From: Candidatus Hydrogenedens sp.
Lineage (GTDB): Bacteria > Hydrogenedentota > Hydrogenedentia > Hydrogenedentales > Hydrogenedentaceae
Assembly: GCA_020216745.1 (NCBI GenBank)
Contig: JAIWNQ010000230.1
Span: 1 to 18,677, forward strand
Length of the DNA stretch: 18,677 nucleotides
Direction: 5' to 3'
Of the stretch, positions 1 to 6,910 are shown in pieces. The translations under genes were made by a program, and so were the position numbers. Below the pieces are notes generated by a model. The model was not told where the DNA came from. It did no database searches and saw only the letters and a program-made list of their open reading frames with translations. Each line of letters begins with the position of its first letter. Position 1 is the stretch's first letter.

Positions 1-1533
1 TCATGGTTACCCAGTGTTGTATGGTTAGTGCAAACAAGGGGAGACCTTACTACCTTTCAAGGTTTTCCCATAGCCATACATTTTCCAACCTCACTTTCGG
101 AGATGCTTTCCAGCTTCTACTCGACCCTTACAAAACCGAGCATATCAACCCTATCTCTTATATATCCTGGTGTAATATGTCTCGTTTTTCTTCCATCTGC
201 ATTTTTTGATCGAGAACTCAGAAGAATTGTTATATTTCTCGGCTCTCTATTACTTTTTTTTATCCTTCTATTCTTTGTCAATCTTGAGCTTGCACATTTA
301 TTACAAAGGGGAATGATAATTATCATTGCGGTAGCTTTATCCACTCTCTCTGGAATTGGTATCAATCGACTTTTACTAAAAGGACGAGATGTTAAATCAC
401 CTTATATTTGGGTCTCGGGAATTATCGTTTTCTCCTTAACCGTATTCATTATTATTGTTAGCTCGCCGTGGGTAAAAGGGATTTCAGTGATACTATGCCT
501 AATCATTGTACCAGCAATGTTGATACGTATCCGTAAAATTAATAATCTTCTGTCTATTCTGCTTGCTCTTTTATGTTTTCTCGAGTTGTTCTACATGTTT
601 CGTCCTTTTTTGCCAAGCAGTTATACCGCAGAGATTAAAAAATACGAAGAATATGCGGAATTTAATAAGACACTTCGTTACCAGACAGGGACCAGCAGGG
701 CTTATATTACTTCTGAACCTTCCAGCATTCTATGGTCGGAAAATTTAGGAATGTATTACCATTGGCAAATGCTAAATGGAAAGGACATCCCGATGGACAA
801 ACGTTCTCAAAAATGGTTTGAAGAAGCCTCAGTTATATCAACCGACAAGAATATCCCATTAACTCAACGATTAAACAACCCACTCATCATGTTAAGTGGT
901 GTCCAGTGGGCATTCGTATCTATGAACGAAAATCCTCCTAATGATACAGATTTGAAAAATTGGAAAAAGTTAGAACGTCTACCCTTTATTAATGTGTATG
1001 AAAATATGCAATCTCTACCAAGATGTTTCTGGGTTGAAAAATATAAAATTACCACTTCACTGGATGAAACGATACAAATCCTTTCCGCCCCTGAATTTTC
1101 ACCCCTCCGCGAATGTGTCCTCGAAACAGAGCCTGCTAAGGATGCCATTCTTACCATCGACAAGACAGAAAAAGAATTAACTTCGGTAGAACAAACTGCT
1201 GAACAAAAAGCGGAGTGTACTATTTTGGATGAGACCCCAGAGCAAATATCAATATCAGTTAAAGCATTTAATGACGGTGTATTAATTCTATTGGATACGC
1301 TAACTTATGGATGGCATGCCACTGTAGATAATATACCATCTAAAATAATTCAAGCTAACGGGATATTTAGGGGTGTTTACATTAACAAGGGAACCCATCA
1401 GGTAGTGTTTGAATACAAAGTGCCCGCTTGGAACGAAGGTAGAATTATTTCTATTATAGGGGTCATCGTAAGTTTTATATTCACTTTTATGTATCTCTTT
1501 TTCAATAAAAAACGAGAACAACCGATATATTAA
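1..1533 (+). CDS. YfhO-family membrane protein, C-terminal part (5' end outside window)
   Basis: The reading frame is open from base 1, so the gene starts upstream; the GTG at 28 is not a believable start because the frame continues through it. About 510 residues are visible. The first third is hydrophobic with several membrane segments (around 155-440 nt and 415-600 nt), including a 'QRGMIIIIAVALSTLSGIG' stretch. A soluble, presumably extracytoplasmic part follows. The end has the hallmark of YfhO C-termini: a 'YGWHATVDN' strand, 'GIFRGVYINKGTHQVVFEY', then a last transmembrane helix and a basic tail (KKR). YfhO proteins are GT-C-like multi-pass membrane proteins; the Bacillus/Listeria members act in lipoteichoic acid glycosylation, and the substrate here is unknown. 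The stop lies 22 bases before the methyltransferase start, consistent with one operon. Confidence 0.8.
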   Translation, partial: SWLPSVVWLVQTRGDLTTFQGFPIAIHFPTSLSEMLSSFYSTLTKPSISTLSLIYPGVICLVFLPSAFFDRELRRIVIFLGSLLLFFILLFFVNLELAHLLQRGMIIIIAVALSTLSGIGINRLLLKGRDVKSPYIWVSGIIVFSLTVFIIIVSSPWVKGISVILCLIIVPAMLIRIRKINNLLSILLALLCFLELFYMFRPFLPSSYTAEIKKYEEYAEFNKTLRYQTGTSRAYITSEPSSILWSENLGMYYHWQMLNGKDIPMDKRSQKWFEEASVISTDKNIPLTQRLNNPLIMLSGVQWAFVSMNENPPNDTDLKNWKKLERLPFINVYENMQSLPRCFWVEKYKITTSLDETIQILSAPEFSPLRECVLETEPAKDAILTIDKTEKELTSVEQTAEQKAECTILDETPEQISISVKAFNDGVLILLDTLTYGWHATVDNIPSKIIQANGIFRGVYINKGTHQVVFEYKVPAWNEGRIISIIGVIVSFIFTFMYLFFNKKREQPIY

Positions 1534-1555
1534 TGTGATTAATCAAAGGTATAAA

Positions 1556-2314
1556 ATGGCAGAATCAAATAAAGAAAAAGACTGCAAAAAGGAATTACAA
1601 TTAAGAGAACAGGGGAAAATTTACCTATTATTTAATAAAATTGCCGATAGATATGACATTACCAATCGTTTTTTATCATTTGGTCAAGATTCTAAGTGGC
1701 GAAATGAACTAATTAGACACATCCAAATACCAGAAAATACACAAACATTTTATATCTTAGACCTTGCAACAGGCACGGGAGAAATACTAAAAGCGTACCG
1801 TAGACAATATCCAGATAATGGTTTTATTATTGGGATTGACCTTGCTGAAAATATGTTAAGAGGCGCACAAGAAAAATTTTGTCAAGAAAAAAATAAGCTC
1901 TGGTTATTCTCAATTATGGATGCAACTCAATTAGGCATCAGTACTAATTCCGTGGATGTAGTAACAATTGCGTTTGGTATTCGGAACGTATCAGAAATTC
2001 AGACAGCATTACAAGAAATCTATCGGGTATTAAAACCTGGAGGACAATTACTTATTCTCGAATTTGGCTTGCCACAAAAAGGTTTATGGCGAAAAATCTA
2101 TTTGTTTTATCTACGGCATATTCTTCCATGTTTAGGTGGATTATGGACAAATTGCTCTCCAGCATATCAATATCTAAGCCAAACCATCTGTGATTTTCCA
2201 TCCCATAATCATTTTTTGCAGATATTAAATAAGGAAGGGTTTATTCAAACTCAATGGATTGAATTTAACAGAGGAGCAGTACTTCTCTATTTGGCACAGA
2301 AAGCAAAATCATGA
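1556..2314 (+). CDS. menG: UbiE/MenG-type (demethylmenaquinone) C-methyltransferase
   Basis: A class I SAM-dependent methyltransferase of the UbiE/MenG/Coq5 family, which methylates the ring of demethylmenaquinone or the ubiquinone precursor at the membrane. Seen in the 252 residues: the family N-terminal block 'FNKIADRYDITNRFLSFG' (26-43), SAM motif I 'LDLATGTGEI' (68-77), motif II 'GIDLAENML' (93-101), the family signature 'FGIRNV' (130-135), and 'RVLKPGGQLLILEF' (147-160). I chose the ATG at 1556 over an in-frame GTG at 1535, because AAAGG lies 6 bases upstream of the ATG and the extra residues do not belong to the family. Length fits (usually 230-255). No other quinone-biosynthesis gene is in the window, so whether the quinone is mena- or ubiquinone cannot be told. 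It follows the YfhO gene by 22 bases. Confidence 0.9.
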   Translation: MAESNKEKDCKKELQLREQGKIYLLFNKIADRYDITNRFLSFGQDSKWRNELIRHIQIPENTQTFYILDLATGTGEILKAYRRQYPDNGFIIGIDLAENMLRGAQEKFCQEKNKLWLFSIMDATQLGISTNSVDVVTIAFGIRNVSEIQTALQEIYRVLKPGGQLLILEFGLPQKGLWRKIYLFYLRHILPCLGGLWTNCSPAYQYLSQTICDFPSHNHFLQILNKEGFIQTQWIEFNRGAVLLYLAQKAKS

Positions 2315-2365
2315 TAAATTACAACTACATTTTTTGACGATAATACAAAATAAGGTAGTAAAACT

Positions 2366-3661
2366 ATGGCGGGTGTTCCATTAAAATCAAAAATAGCATT
2401 CGGTATGGGTGGTATCGCTTTAACCCTTCCTGATATGGTTTTCACACAATGGATATTTATGCGGTATGTACCCAATGAAGAACGAGCGTTGATGTCCGCA
2501 TCTGTGTTTGGTGCTATTTTTTTAACAGCACGTGTATGTGGTGCCATTGCAGAACCATTAATTGGACACTGGAGTGATTCCTGCCGAACACGATGGGGAC
2601 GACGCCTACCCTTTATTCGCTTTGGGTTAATCCCCCTCATCATTTTCTTTTTCCTCATGTGGCACCCACCAATAACTGCACCTATATGGACAAAGGTCAT
2701 ATATGCCTATCTGATAATACAAATCTATTTGCTTTTCTATCCAGGGGTGTTAACTCCTTACCTGTCATTATTAACTGAATTAGGTGAAGGGAGTATGGAC
2801 AGGGTTGGCTTGATGACGGCCCAGGGTGTGTTTGTCATGTTAGGTAGTGTCGTGTTTGCACTCGTTGGCGTGGTATTAAACAAATATGGCTGGACAGTGA
2901 TGGCTATCTTGGTTGCCCTTCTAACATTTTTATCCCTCCTTCCCATTGCAATTACAGGGAAAGAACGGACGCTACCATCGGAAGAACATAAAAAAGTCTC
3001 CTTCATTCAGTCTGCTATCTGGGTCTTGAAAAGCCGTTCCTTCCTTCATTTAGTACTTGCAACATCGTTCTACTTTCTCGCATTTACATGCATCGTGATG
3101 AGTTTACCTTTCTGGGTAAAAGTATATTTAGGCAAAGGAGAAGAGGTCGTTACATATTTAATGTTGCCACTACTGATGATGACCATGTGCCTCTTTGTTT
3201 TTGTTGGGAAAGTGGTCGGACGTTATGGTAAATATCGCGTATTTGCTATGACTTTATTATTAGCAAGTTTAGGCTTACTCCTACTTTCGGGTGTAGGTTA
3301 TTATCCCATAGGTAGCCCGTTGATTCATTTGTTTTGTGTGATAATATGGATGGGTATTCCTGTGGCAGGGTTGGCTGTTTTACCTTTTGCCATTCTAACA
3401 GATGTGATTGATGAAGATGAACAGAAAACAGGGACACGACGCGACGCCATCTTCTTCGCCATTCAAGGAACTATCCAGAAAATATTTATTGGTATGTCTG
3501 GCGGTGTATTTTCCATCCTTGCCTATTGGGGTAATGGAAGCAATGTAACAGAACAAGGGCTACGATTTGTTGCTTTAGCAGGTGGATTAAGTGCCTTTAT
3601 TGGGTTTGTTATTTTCCTTGGTTATCCACTAAAAAATGTTGACATAAAACCTTCTTCATAA
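2366..3661 (+). CDS. MFS transporter, GPH (glycoside-pentoside-hexuronide) type
   Basis: A 431-residue protein with about 12 hydrophobic segments throughout. The cytoplasmic loop after helix 2 carries 'EPLIGHWSDSCRTRWGRR' (63-80), the GPH/MFS_2 version of the MFS signature (DPxxGxxSDxTRxRWGRRxP). The family imports sugars or glycosides, or in SweetB/SUC-like branches sucrose or other disaccharides, with H+ or Na+. By my alignment, the two MelB cation-site aspartates (Asp55, Asp59) correspond to Gly59 and Glu63, so MelB-type sodium coupling cannot be assumed. The start ATG has AAGG 10 bases upstream. The gene is 51 bases after the methyltransferase, same strand. Substrate not predictable; a neighbouring GH17 enzyme makes a glucan-derived sugar one possibility, inference only. 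Confidence 0.85.
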   Translation: MAGVPLKSKIAFGMGGIALTLPDMVFTQWIFMRYVPNEERALMSASVFGAIFLTARVCGAIAEPLIGHWSDSCRTRWGRRLPFIRFGLIPLIIFFFLMWHPPITAPIWTKVIYAYLIIQIYLLFYPGVLTPYLSLLTELGEGSMDRVGLMTAQGVFVMLGSVVFALVGVVLNKYGWTVMAILVALLTFLSLLPIAITGKERTLPSEEHKKVSFIQSAIWVLKSRSFLHLVLATSFYFLAFTCIVMSLPFWVKVYLGKGEEVVTYLMLPLLMMTMCLFVFVGKVVGRYGKYRVFAMTLLLASLGLLLLSGVGYYPIGSPLIHLFCVIIWMGIPVAGLAVLPFAILTDVIDEDEQKTGTRRDAIFFAIQGTIQKIFIGMSGGVFSILAYWGNGSNVTEQGLRFVALAGGLSAFIGFVIFLGYPLKNVDIKPSS

Positions 3662-3781
3662 GTCAAACACATACAATTTTCATCTTCTATCCAATTACTA
3701 TTTTTAAAGTTTGCAAATAAGATTATCTGATTTGTATGCTTTTTATTTATAATGAAACATTAATCTCAGGAGCAGTTTGTT
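3662..3781 (+). promoter_or_regulatory. Intergenic gap with a possible -10 box
   Basis: 120 AT-rich bases between the transporter and the 53-residue ORF. A perfect TATAAT lies at 3748-3753 with no convincing -35 (ATCTGA at 17 bases spacing). CATACAA near 3670 can pair with TTGTATG near 3733, but with a loop of about 60 bases and no clear T-run, so I do not call it a terminator. The good Shine-Dalgarno AGGAG at 3769-3773 belongs to the next ORF. Confidence 0.25.
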
Positions 3782-3943
3782 ATGAAGGTTGAAGACTTTG
3801 CTTATCAGGTAGCTGTACGAACTATGGAACTCCTCGAACAAGAGCAACATTACAAAATTTCAGAAGAACATCGAAAAATAATTCTTCAAAAAATCCTTCA
3901 GGAAGTCCCCCAGATTATAAAAAAAGCGTCATCATCAAAATAA
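3782..3943 (+). CDS. Small 53-residue hypothetical protein
   Basis: An ATG ORF of 53 codons ending in TAA, preceded by AGGAG with 8 bases spacing. It begins MKVEDFAYQVAVRTMELLEQ and ends in a Lys/Ser tail (KKASSSK). It looks like a compact all-helical protein: two amphipathic stretches, roughly residues 3-21 and 28-47, joined by a 'HYKISEEHR' turn. It has no signal peptide, membrane helix or cysteines. I do not recognise the family. It sits alone between the transporter (120 bases upstream) and the GH17 gene (148 bases downstream) on the same strand. The reason to believe it is the combination of Shine-Dalgarno, a balanced amphipathic composition and a proper intergenic position; conservation in relatives would decide. 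Confidence 0.6.
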   Translation: MKVEDFAYQVAVRTMELLEQEQHYKISEEHRKIILQKILQEVPQIIKKASSSK

Positions 3944-4091
3944 ACAAGCAAAACATAAAATGAGATATGAACTATTTATATCTTGGGGAGAGTAATATCG
4001 TCCTTTACTGAAAAATTCCTCTCTTCTATGATTAAGCAGAAAGGAATAGTGTATATCGGGTATAATATGTTATAAAAGTTTCTAACCAAAA

Positions 4092-5399
4092 ATGACTCTA
4101 ATTCAGTTAATAAATAATAAATCCAACTTAACATGGATGGGATTTTTAGTAACGATTATCATAGCGATAATTCTAAGTTCACTCTTCAGATATCAACTTC
4201 ACGGCATTAATTTTAGCCCATTCACAGGTGATAATCAAGACCCAACACAGGGTGCAACTGTGTCAGAACAAGAACTGAAAGAAAAACTGGGTAAAGTGTT
4301 CCCCTTCACAGCGTGGGTAAGGACCTTCACCTGTACAGGAACTTTAGCACACGTAGGCTCTATTTGTCATTCTAAAGGGAAAAAGACAGCCATTGGGGCA
4401 TGGTTAGGGAAGGACTTAAACGCTAATGAAGCAGAAATTAATAGTCTAATCCAATTAATTCAGCAAGGGAATGTTGACCTTGCCATCGTAGGAAGTGAAA
4501 CACTTTTACGTGGAGATTTGACAGAAAACGAATTGATTGCATATATCCAACGTGTTAAATCTGAAACGAATGGAGTTCCTATAACGACCGCGGAAGTATA
4601 TCAGGTATACCTAAACCATCCTCAATTAATGAATATTTGCGATGTTATCTTTGTAAATATTTACCCTTATTGGGAAGGGGTAGATGTTCAATATGCTATG
4701 TATTTTTTTAACTTGAAATTTGAGGAATTAAAAAACAATATCGGGCAAAAAGACATAATTATTTCTGAAACTGGCTGGCCTACCGATGGCAATCCTATAG
4801 GGGATGCGGTACCTTCATTAGAAAATGCCCGATTTTATTTCTTGAATTTCCTGTCTTGGGCAAGGTCAAACAATATTCCTTATTTCTATTTTGAAGCCTT
4901 CGATGAGCCGTGGAAAATAAAATATGAAGGCCTACATGCTGGACATTGGGGAATTTTTGATAAGTTCTGTATTATAAAAGAACATTTCATATACGCTTTT
5001 CGAGGGGAAACGATACCTGATAATTGGAGCGGAACAGAACCAGTCGAAGGCCAGGGGACACCCACGATTGAATTCACTTATATACCGCCTGTAGGTTCGT
5101 TCGAAGATGTACGAGGCGATGTTAAGCATATTTCGCCAAAAAATTGCCGAGTTACAGTATATATCTATAACTGGGGAGGCTGGTGGACAAAACCTTACTG
5201 GCATTTACCCACAACACTAATTATGCCTGATGGCTTTTGGAAATGTGATATTACAACAGGAGAAGGAGATGAAATTGCTTCCAAAATTGCTGGTTTTCTA
5301 ATCCCATCGAACTATTCACCCCCTATTATGAAAGGTGAGTCAGAACTTCCGCAAAACCTCTACGAAAACTCACTTGCCTCTGTTCAAGTAGAACGATAA
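4092..5399 (+). CDS. Membrane-anchored GH17-family beta-1,3-glucan hydrolase/transglycosylase with C-terminal WWTKPYW domain
   Basis: 435 residues. A hydrophobic segment at 16-34 ('MGFLVTIIIAIILSSLF') is probably an uncleaved N-terminal anchor. A GH17-like (clan GH-A) barrel runs from about 38 to 305: 'GINFSPFTG' at the first strand, the acid/base region 'IVGSETLLRGDLT' with Glu136, 'FVNIYPYWEGV' (187-197), nucleophile region 'ISETGWPTDG' with Glu226, and 'YFYFEAFDEPWK' (264-275). Bacterial GH17 proteins hydrolyse or transglycosylate beta-1,3-glucans in the periplasm or outside. The Asn that normally precedes the acid/base Glu is Ser135 here. Residues about 350-425 form a separate domain with 'GGWWTKPYW' and 'KCDITTG...AGFLIP', a type I have seen attached to carbohydrate-active proteins, function unknown. 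Start uncertain: ATG 4092 or ATG 4137; neither has a clear Shine-Dalgarno. TATAAT at 4061-4066 may be the -10. Confidence 0.82.
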   Translation: MTLIQLINNKSNLTWMGFLVTIIIAIILSSLFRYQLHGINFSPFTGDNQDPTQGATVSEQELKEKLGKVFPFTAWVRTFTCTGTLAHVGSICHSKGKKTAIGAWLGKDLNANEAEINSLIQLIQQGNVDLAIVGSETLLRGDLTENELIAYIQRVKSETNGVPITTAEVYQVYLNHPQLMNICDVIFVNIYPYWEGVDVQYAMYFFNLKFEELKNNIGQKDIIISETGWPTDGNPIGDAVPSLENARFYFLNFLSWARSNNIPYFYFEAFDEPWKIKYEGLHAGHWGIFDKFCIIKEHFIYAFRGETIPDNWSGTEPVEGQGTPTIEFTYIPPVGSFEDVRGDVKHISPKNCRVTVYIYNWGGWWTKPYWHLPTTLIMPDGFWKCDITTGEGDEIASKIAGFLIPSNYSPPIMKGESELPQNLYENSLASVQVER

Positions 5400-5463
5400 T
5401 CATAAAAGGACTCAATTATCAAAAACTATTCAGGTTATCCGTACTATTTGTGGTTAAAAGAGA

Positions 5464-5507
5464 ACATAACTGTAGCCTCGTGCTACCGTTTATTGAGGGA
5501 GTTATGT
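5464..5507. repeat. Nested inverted repeat between convergent genes
   Basis: In the 192-base gap between the converging GH17 and prolyl isomerase genes, ACATAACT (5464-5471) pairs with AGTTATGT (5500-5507). Inside it, GTAGC (5472-5476) pairs with GCTAC (5482-5486) around a CTCGT loop. The two stems stack directly on the 5' side. No T-run follows on either strand, so this is not a standard intrinsic terminator. It may still end transcription from one side or be an RNA or DNA structural element. Nothing else is recognisable in this gap. Confidence 0.4.
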
Positions 5508-5591
5508 GTATGCAATAGAAGAGATATGCCTTTTATAACTAAGGATGTATGATGCAGATTTTTTTTCAAAGGTTTTGTTCTGGGTATAGGA

Positions 5592-6542
5592 TTACATAAA
5601 TATACGGATACGAGCACCTTTTTTAAGTTCATCAATCCACTTTTGATAGCGTTCATTGACATATTGCTCTTTTAGTTTAGGTTCGATAATAATGCGTGCT
5701 TTTTCATAAGGTATTTGAGCATTTCCCTGTTTTTCTTCAACTTTTAAGATATGGAACCCCCATTCTGTTTCGATGGGTTGGCTAATATCCCCTTCATTCA
5801 TGTTCTCTATTACCTGCTCCAGTTCGGGAACTAAGTCACCCTTGGATACCCAACCAATAAGACCGCCCTGGTCTGCTTCGGGACCTTGAGATTCATTTTC
5901 GGCTATGGTACTAAAATCAGCTCCTTGCTTAATTCTATCGTGGATTTCCATAATTCGCTCTTTTACCTTGAGTCGTTCTTCCGCTTCTTTTGGAGCTTGA
6001 AGAAAAATCCGCCGAACTTTGACCTTTTGCGGATTTTTAAATTCGTCAATATGCTCATTGTAGTATTTTGCAATTTCAGGCTCTGAGATAGTAATCTCAT
6101 TTTCAAACGCCTTCCGTTTTTTTAGTGCATAAGAGAGAGCAATAATTTGTTGTTTTATTCTTTCGCGGAATTCACTCATGGATTCGCCACTTTCTTCTAA
6201 AAGTCTTTGAAATTCCTCCGGCGAACTATACCGCTTTTTTATTTTCATAATTCGGTCATCAATATCTTTCTCATCAACTTTTAGTCCTTCATTCATTGCC
6301 TTTCGATATAACAGTAACCGTTCAATATATCGGTCTAAGGCTTTCTGGAAGGCTTGCTCCATTTCTTTATCAATTTGCTGAGAGGATAATCCCTGCGATT
6401 TTAAGTCTGCGAAGAAAGGGGCTATTTCTTCTCGAAGGTCACTCATCAGGATGACCTCGTTATCGACAGTTGCAACAATCCCATCATAAATAACTGTGGG
6501 AATTCCTGCCAATGCCAACAAAATGACAGATAAGGTTACCAT
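5592..6542 (-). CDS. Exported SurA/PpiC-type peptidyl-prolyl cis-trans isomerase
   Basis: 316 residues, start supported by AAGGAG 7 bases before the ATG. The first 17 residues are hydrophobic, then 'DGIVATVDNEVILMSDLREEI' opens the SurA-type N-terminal chaperone domain (about 20-160, helical and charged). One parvulin (rotamase) domain covers about 172-263: 'KVKVRRIFL', 'GADFSTIAENES', 'DQGGLIGWVSKGDLVPELEQVI', 'GDISQPIETEWGFHILKVEE'. A helical C-terminal tail follows. The role would be folding or chaperoning of secreted and outer-membrane proteins in the periplasm. It has a single parvulin domain where E. coli SurA has two. The leader has no lysine or arginine before its hydrophobic stretch, which is unusual for a Sec signal, and no lipobox. 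It is 42 bases after the 67-residue gene, probably co-transcribed. Confidence 0.88.
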   Translation of the reverse strand: MVTLSVILLALAGIPTVIYDGIVATVDNEVILMSDLREEIAPFFADLKSQGLSSQQIDKEMEQAFQKALDRYIERLLLYRKAMNEGLKVDEKDIDDRIMKIKKRYSSPEEFQRLLEESGESMSEFRERIKQQIIALSYALKKRKAFENEITISEPEIAKYYNEHIDEFKNPQKVKVRRIFLQAPKEAEERLKVKERIMEIHDRIKQGADFSTIAENESQGPEADQGGLIGWVSKGDLVPELEQVIENMNEGDISQPIETEWGFHILKVEEKQGNAQIPYEKARIIIEPKLKEQYVNERYQKWIDELKKGARIRIFM

Positions 6543-6584
6543 TTGTTTGCTCCTTCTAATAATATCTTATGTCTCGTCCTGAAC

Positions 6585-6788
6585 TTAGGAACCACTACCC
6601 GTCGTTGTTTCAGTCGTTTCTTCCGTCGTATTACTTTCGGTAGCTGGAGTGCCTCCTCCTTTAACAGCACCAATGGCAGTAAGTAATGATACAATTGCCT
6701 GGATAATCATTACAATGCCACCTATTCCAGGGGTTAATCCCCAATCTAACCCTCGTCTCGGAAATGACAGTGCTTTGGTATGCTTCAT
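6585..6788 (-). CDS. Small 67-residue single-helix membrane protein
   Basis: A 67-residue ORF whose ATG at 6788 has AAGGAT about 8 bases upstream. It starts MKHTKALSFPRRGLDWGL (basic), has one hydrophobic segment (about residues 20-43, 'PGIGGIVMIIQAIVSLLTAIGAV') and ends in a Thr/Glu/Ser tail finishing GSGS. The frame extends upstream to 6845, but that longer start lies inside the rpoC terminator hairpin and lacks a ribosome binding site, so I reject it. By the positive-inside rule the N-terminus is cytoplasmic and the acidic tail is outside. I do not recognise the family. It lies between the rpoC terminator and the prolyl isomerase, with no clear promoter of its own, so it may depend on read-through or on a promoter overlapping the hairpin. 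Confidence 0.6.
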   Translation of the reverse strand: MKHTKALSFPRRGLDWGLTPGIGGIVMIIQAIVSLLTAIGAVKGGGTPATESNTTEETTETTTGSGS

Positions 6789-6812
6789 ATGCCGTATCCT
6801 TATTGTTTGTTG

Positions 6813-6852
6813 ATAAAAAAAGGAAGATGAATATTTAACATTCATCTTCCTT
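6813..6852 (-). terminator. Intrinsic terminator downstream of rpoC
   Basis: A perfect 13-bp stem: AAGGAAGATGAAT at 6820-6832 and ATTCATCTTCCTT at 6840-6852 on the plus strand, with a 7-base loop. Read on the minus strand it is followed by a run of T (6821-6815). It lies about 60 bases past the rpoC stop, as expected for the end of rpoBC. The stem is A+T-rich, so some read-through into the small gene and prolyl isomerase is possible. Confidence 0.85.
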
Positions 6853-6910
6853 AATTATATCGTTTTTGTTGTATTGACTGCCTTCGTTGAGTTTTAAATT
6901 CTCCTGCATC

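Noticed and set aside
1535..1555. GTG start for the UbiE/MenG gene
   Set aside because: The ATG at 1556 has AAAGG 6 bases upstream; the extra seven residues are not part of the family.
2287..2700. 137-residue minus-strand frame opposite the GPH transporter
   Set aside because: Antisense shadow of the transporter with an R/K-rich, non-protein-like composition and no upstream signals.
3980..4025. GAGAGTAAT and ATTCCTCTC inverted pair as a terminator or riboswitch between the 53-residue ORF and GH17
   Set aside because: One mismatch in nine, an 18-base loop and no T-run; no known riboswitch core seen.
6789..6845. Longer 86-residue version of the small membrane protein
   Set aside because: Its start lies inside the rpoC terminator hairpin with no Shine-Dalgarno, while the internal ATG at 6788 has AAGGAT at good spacing.
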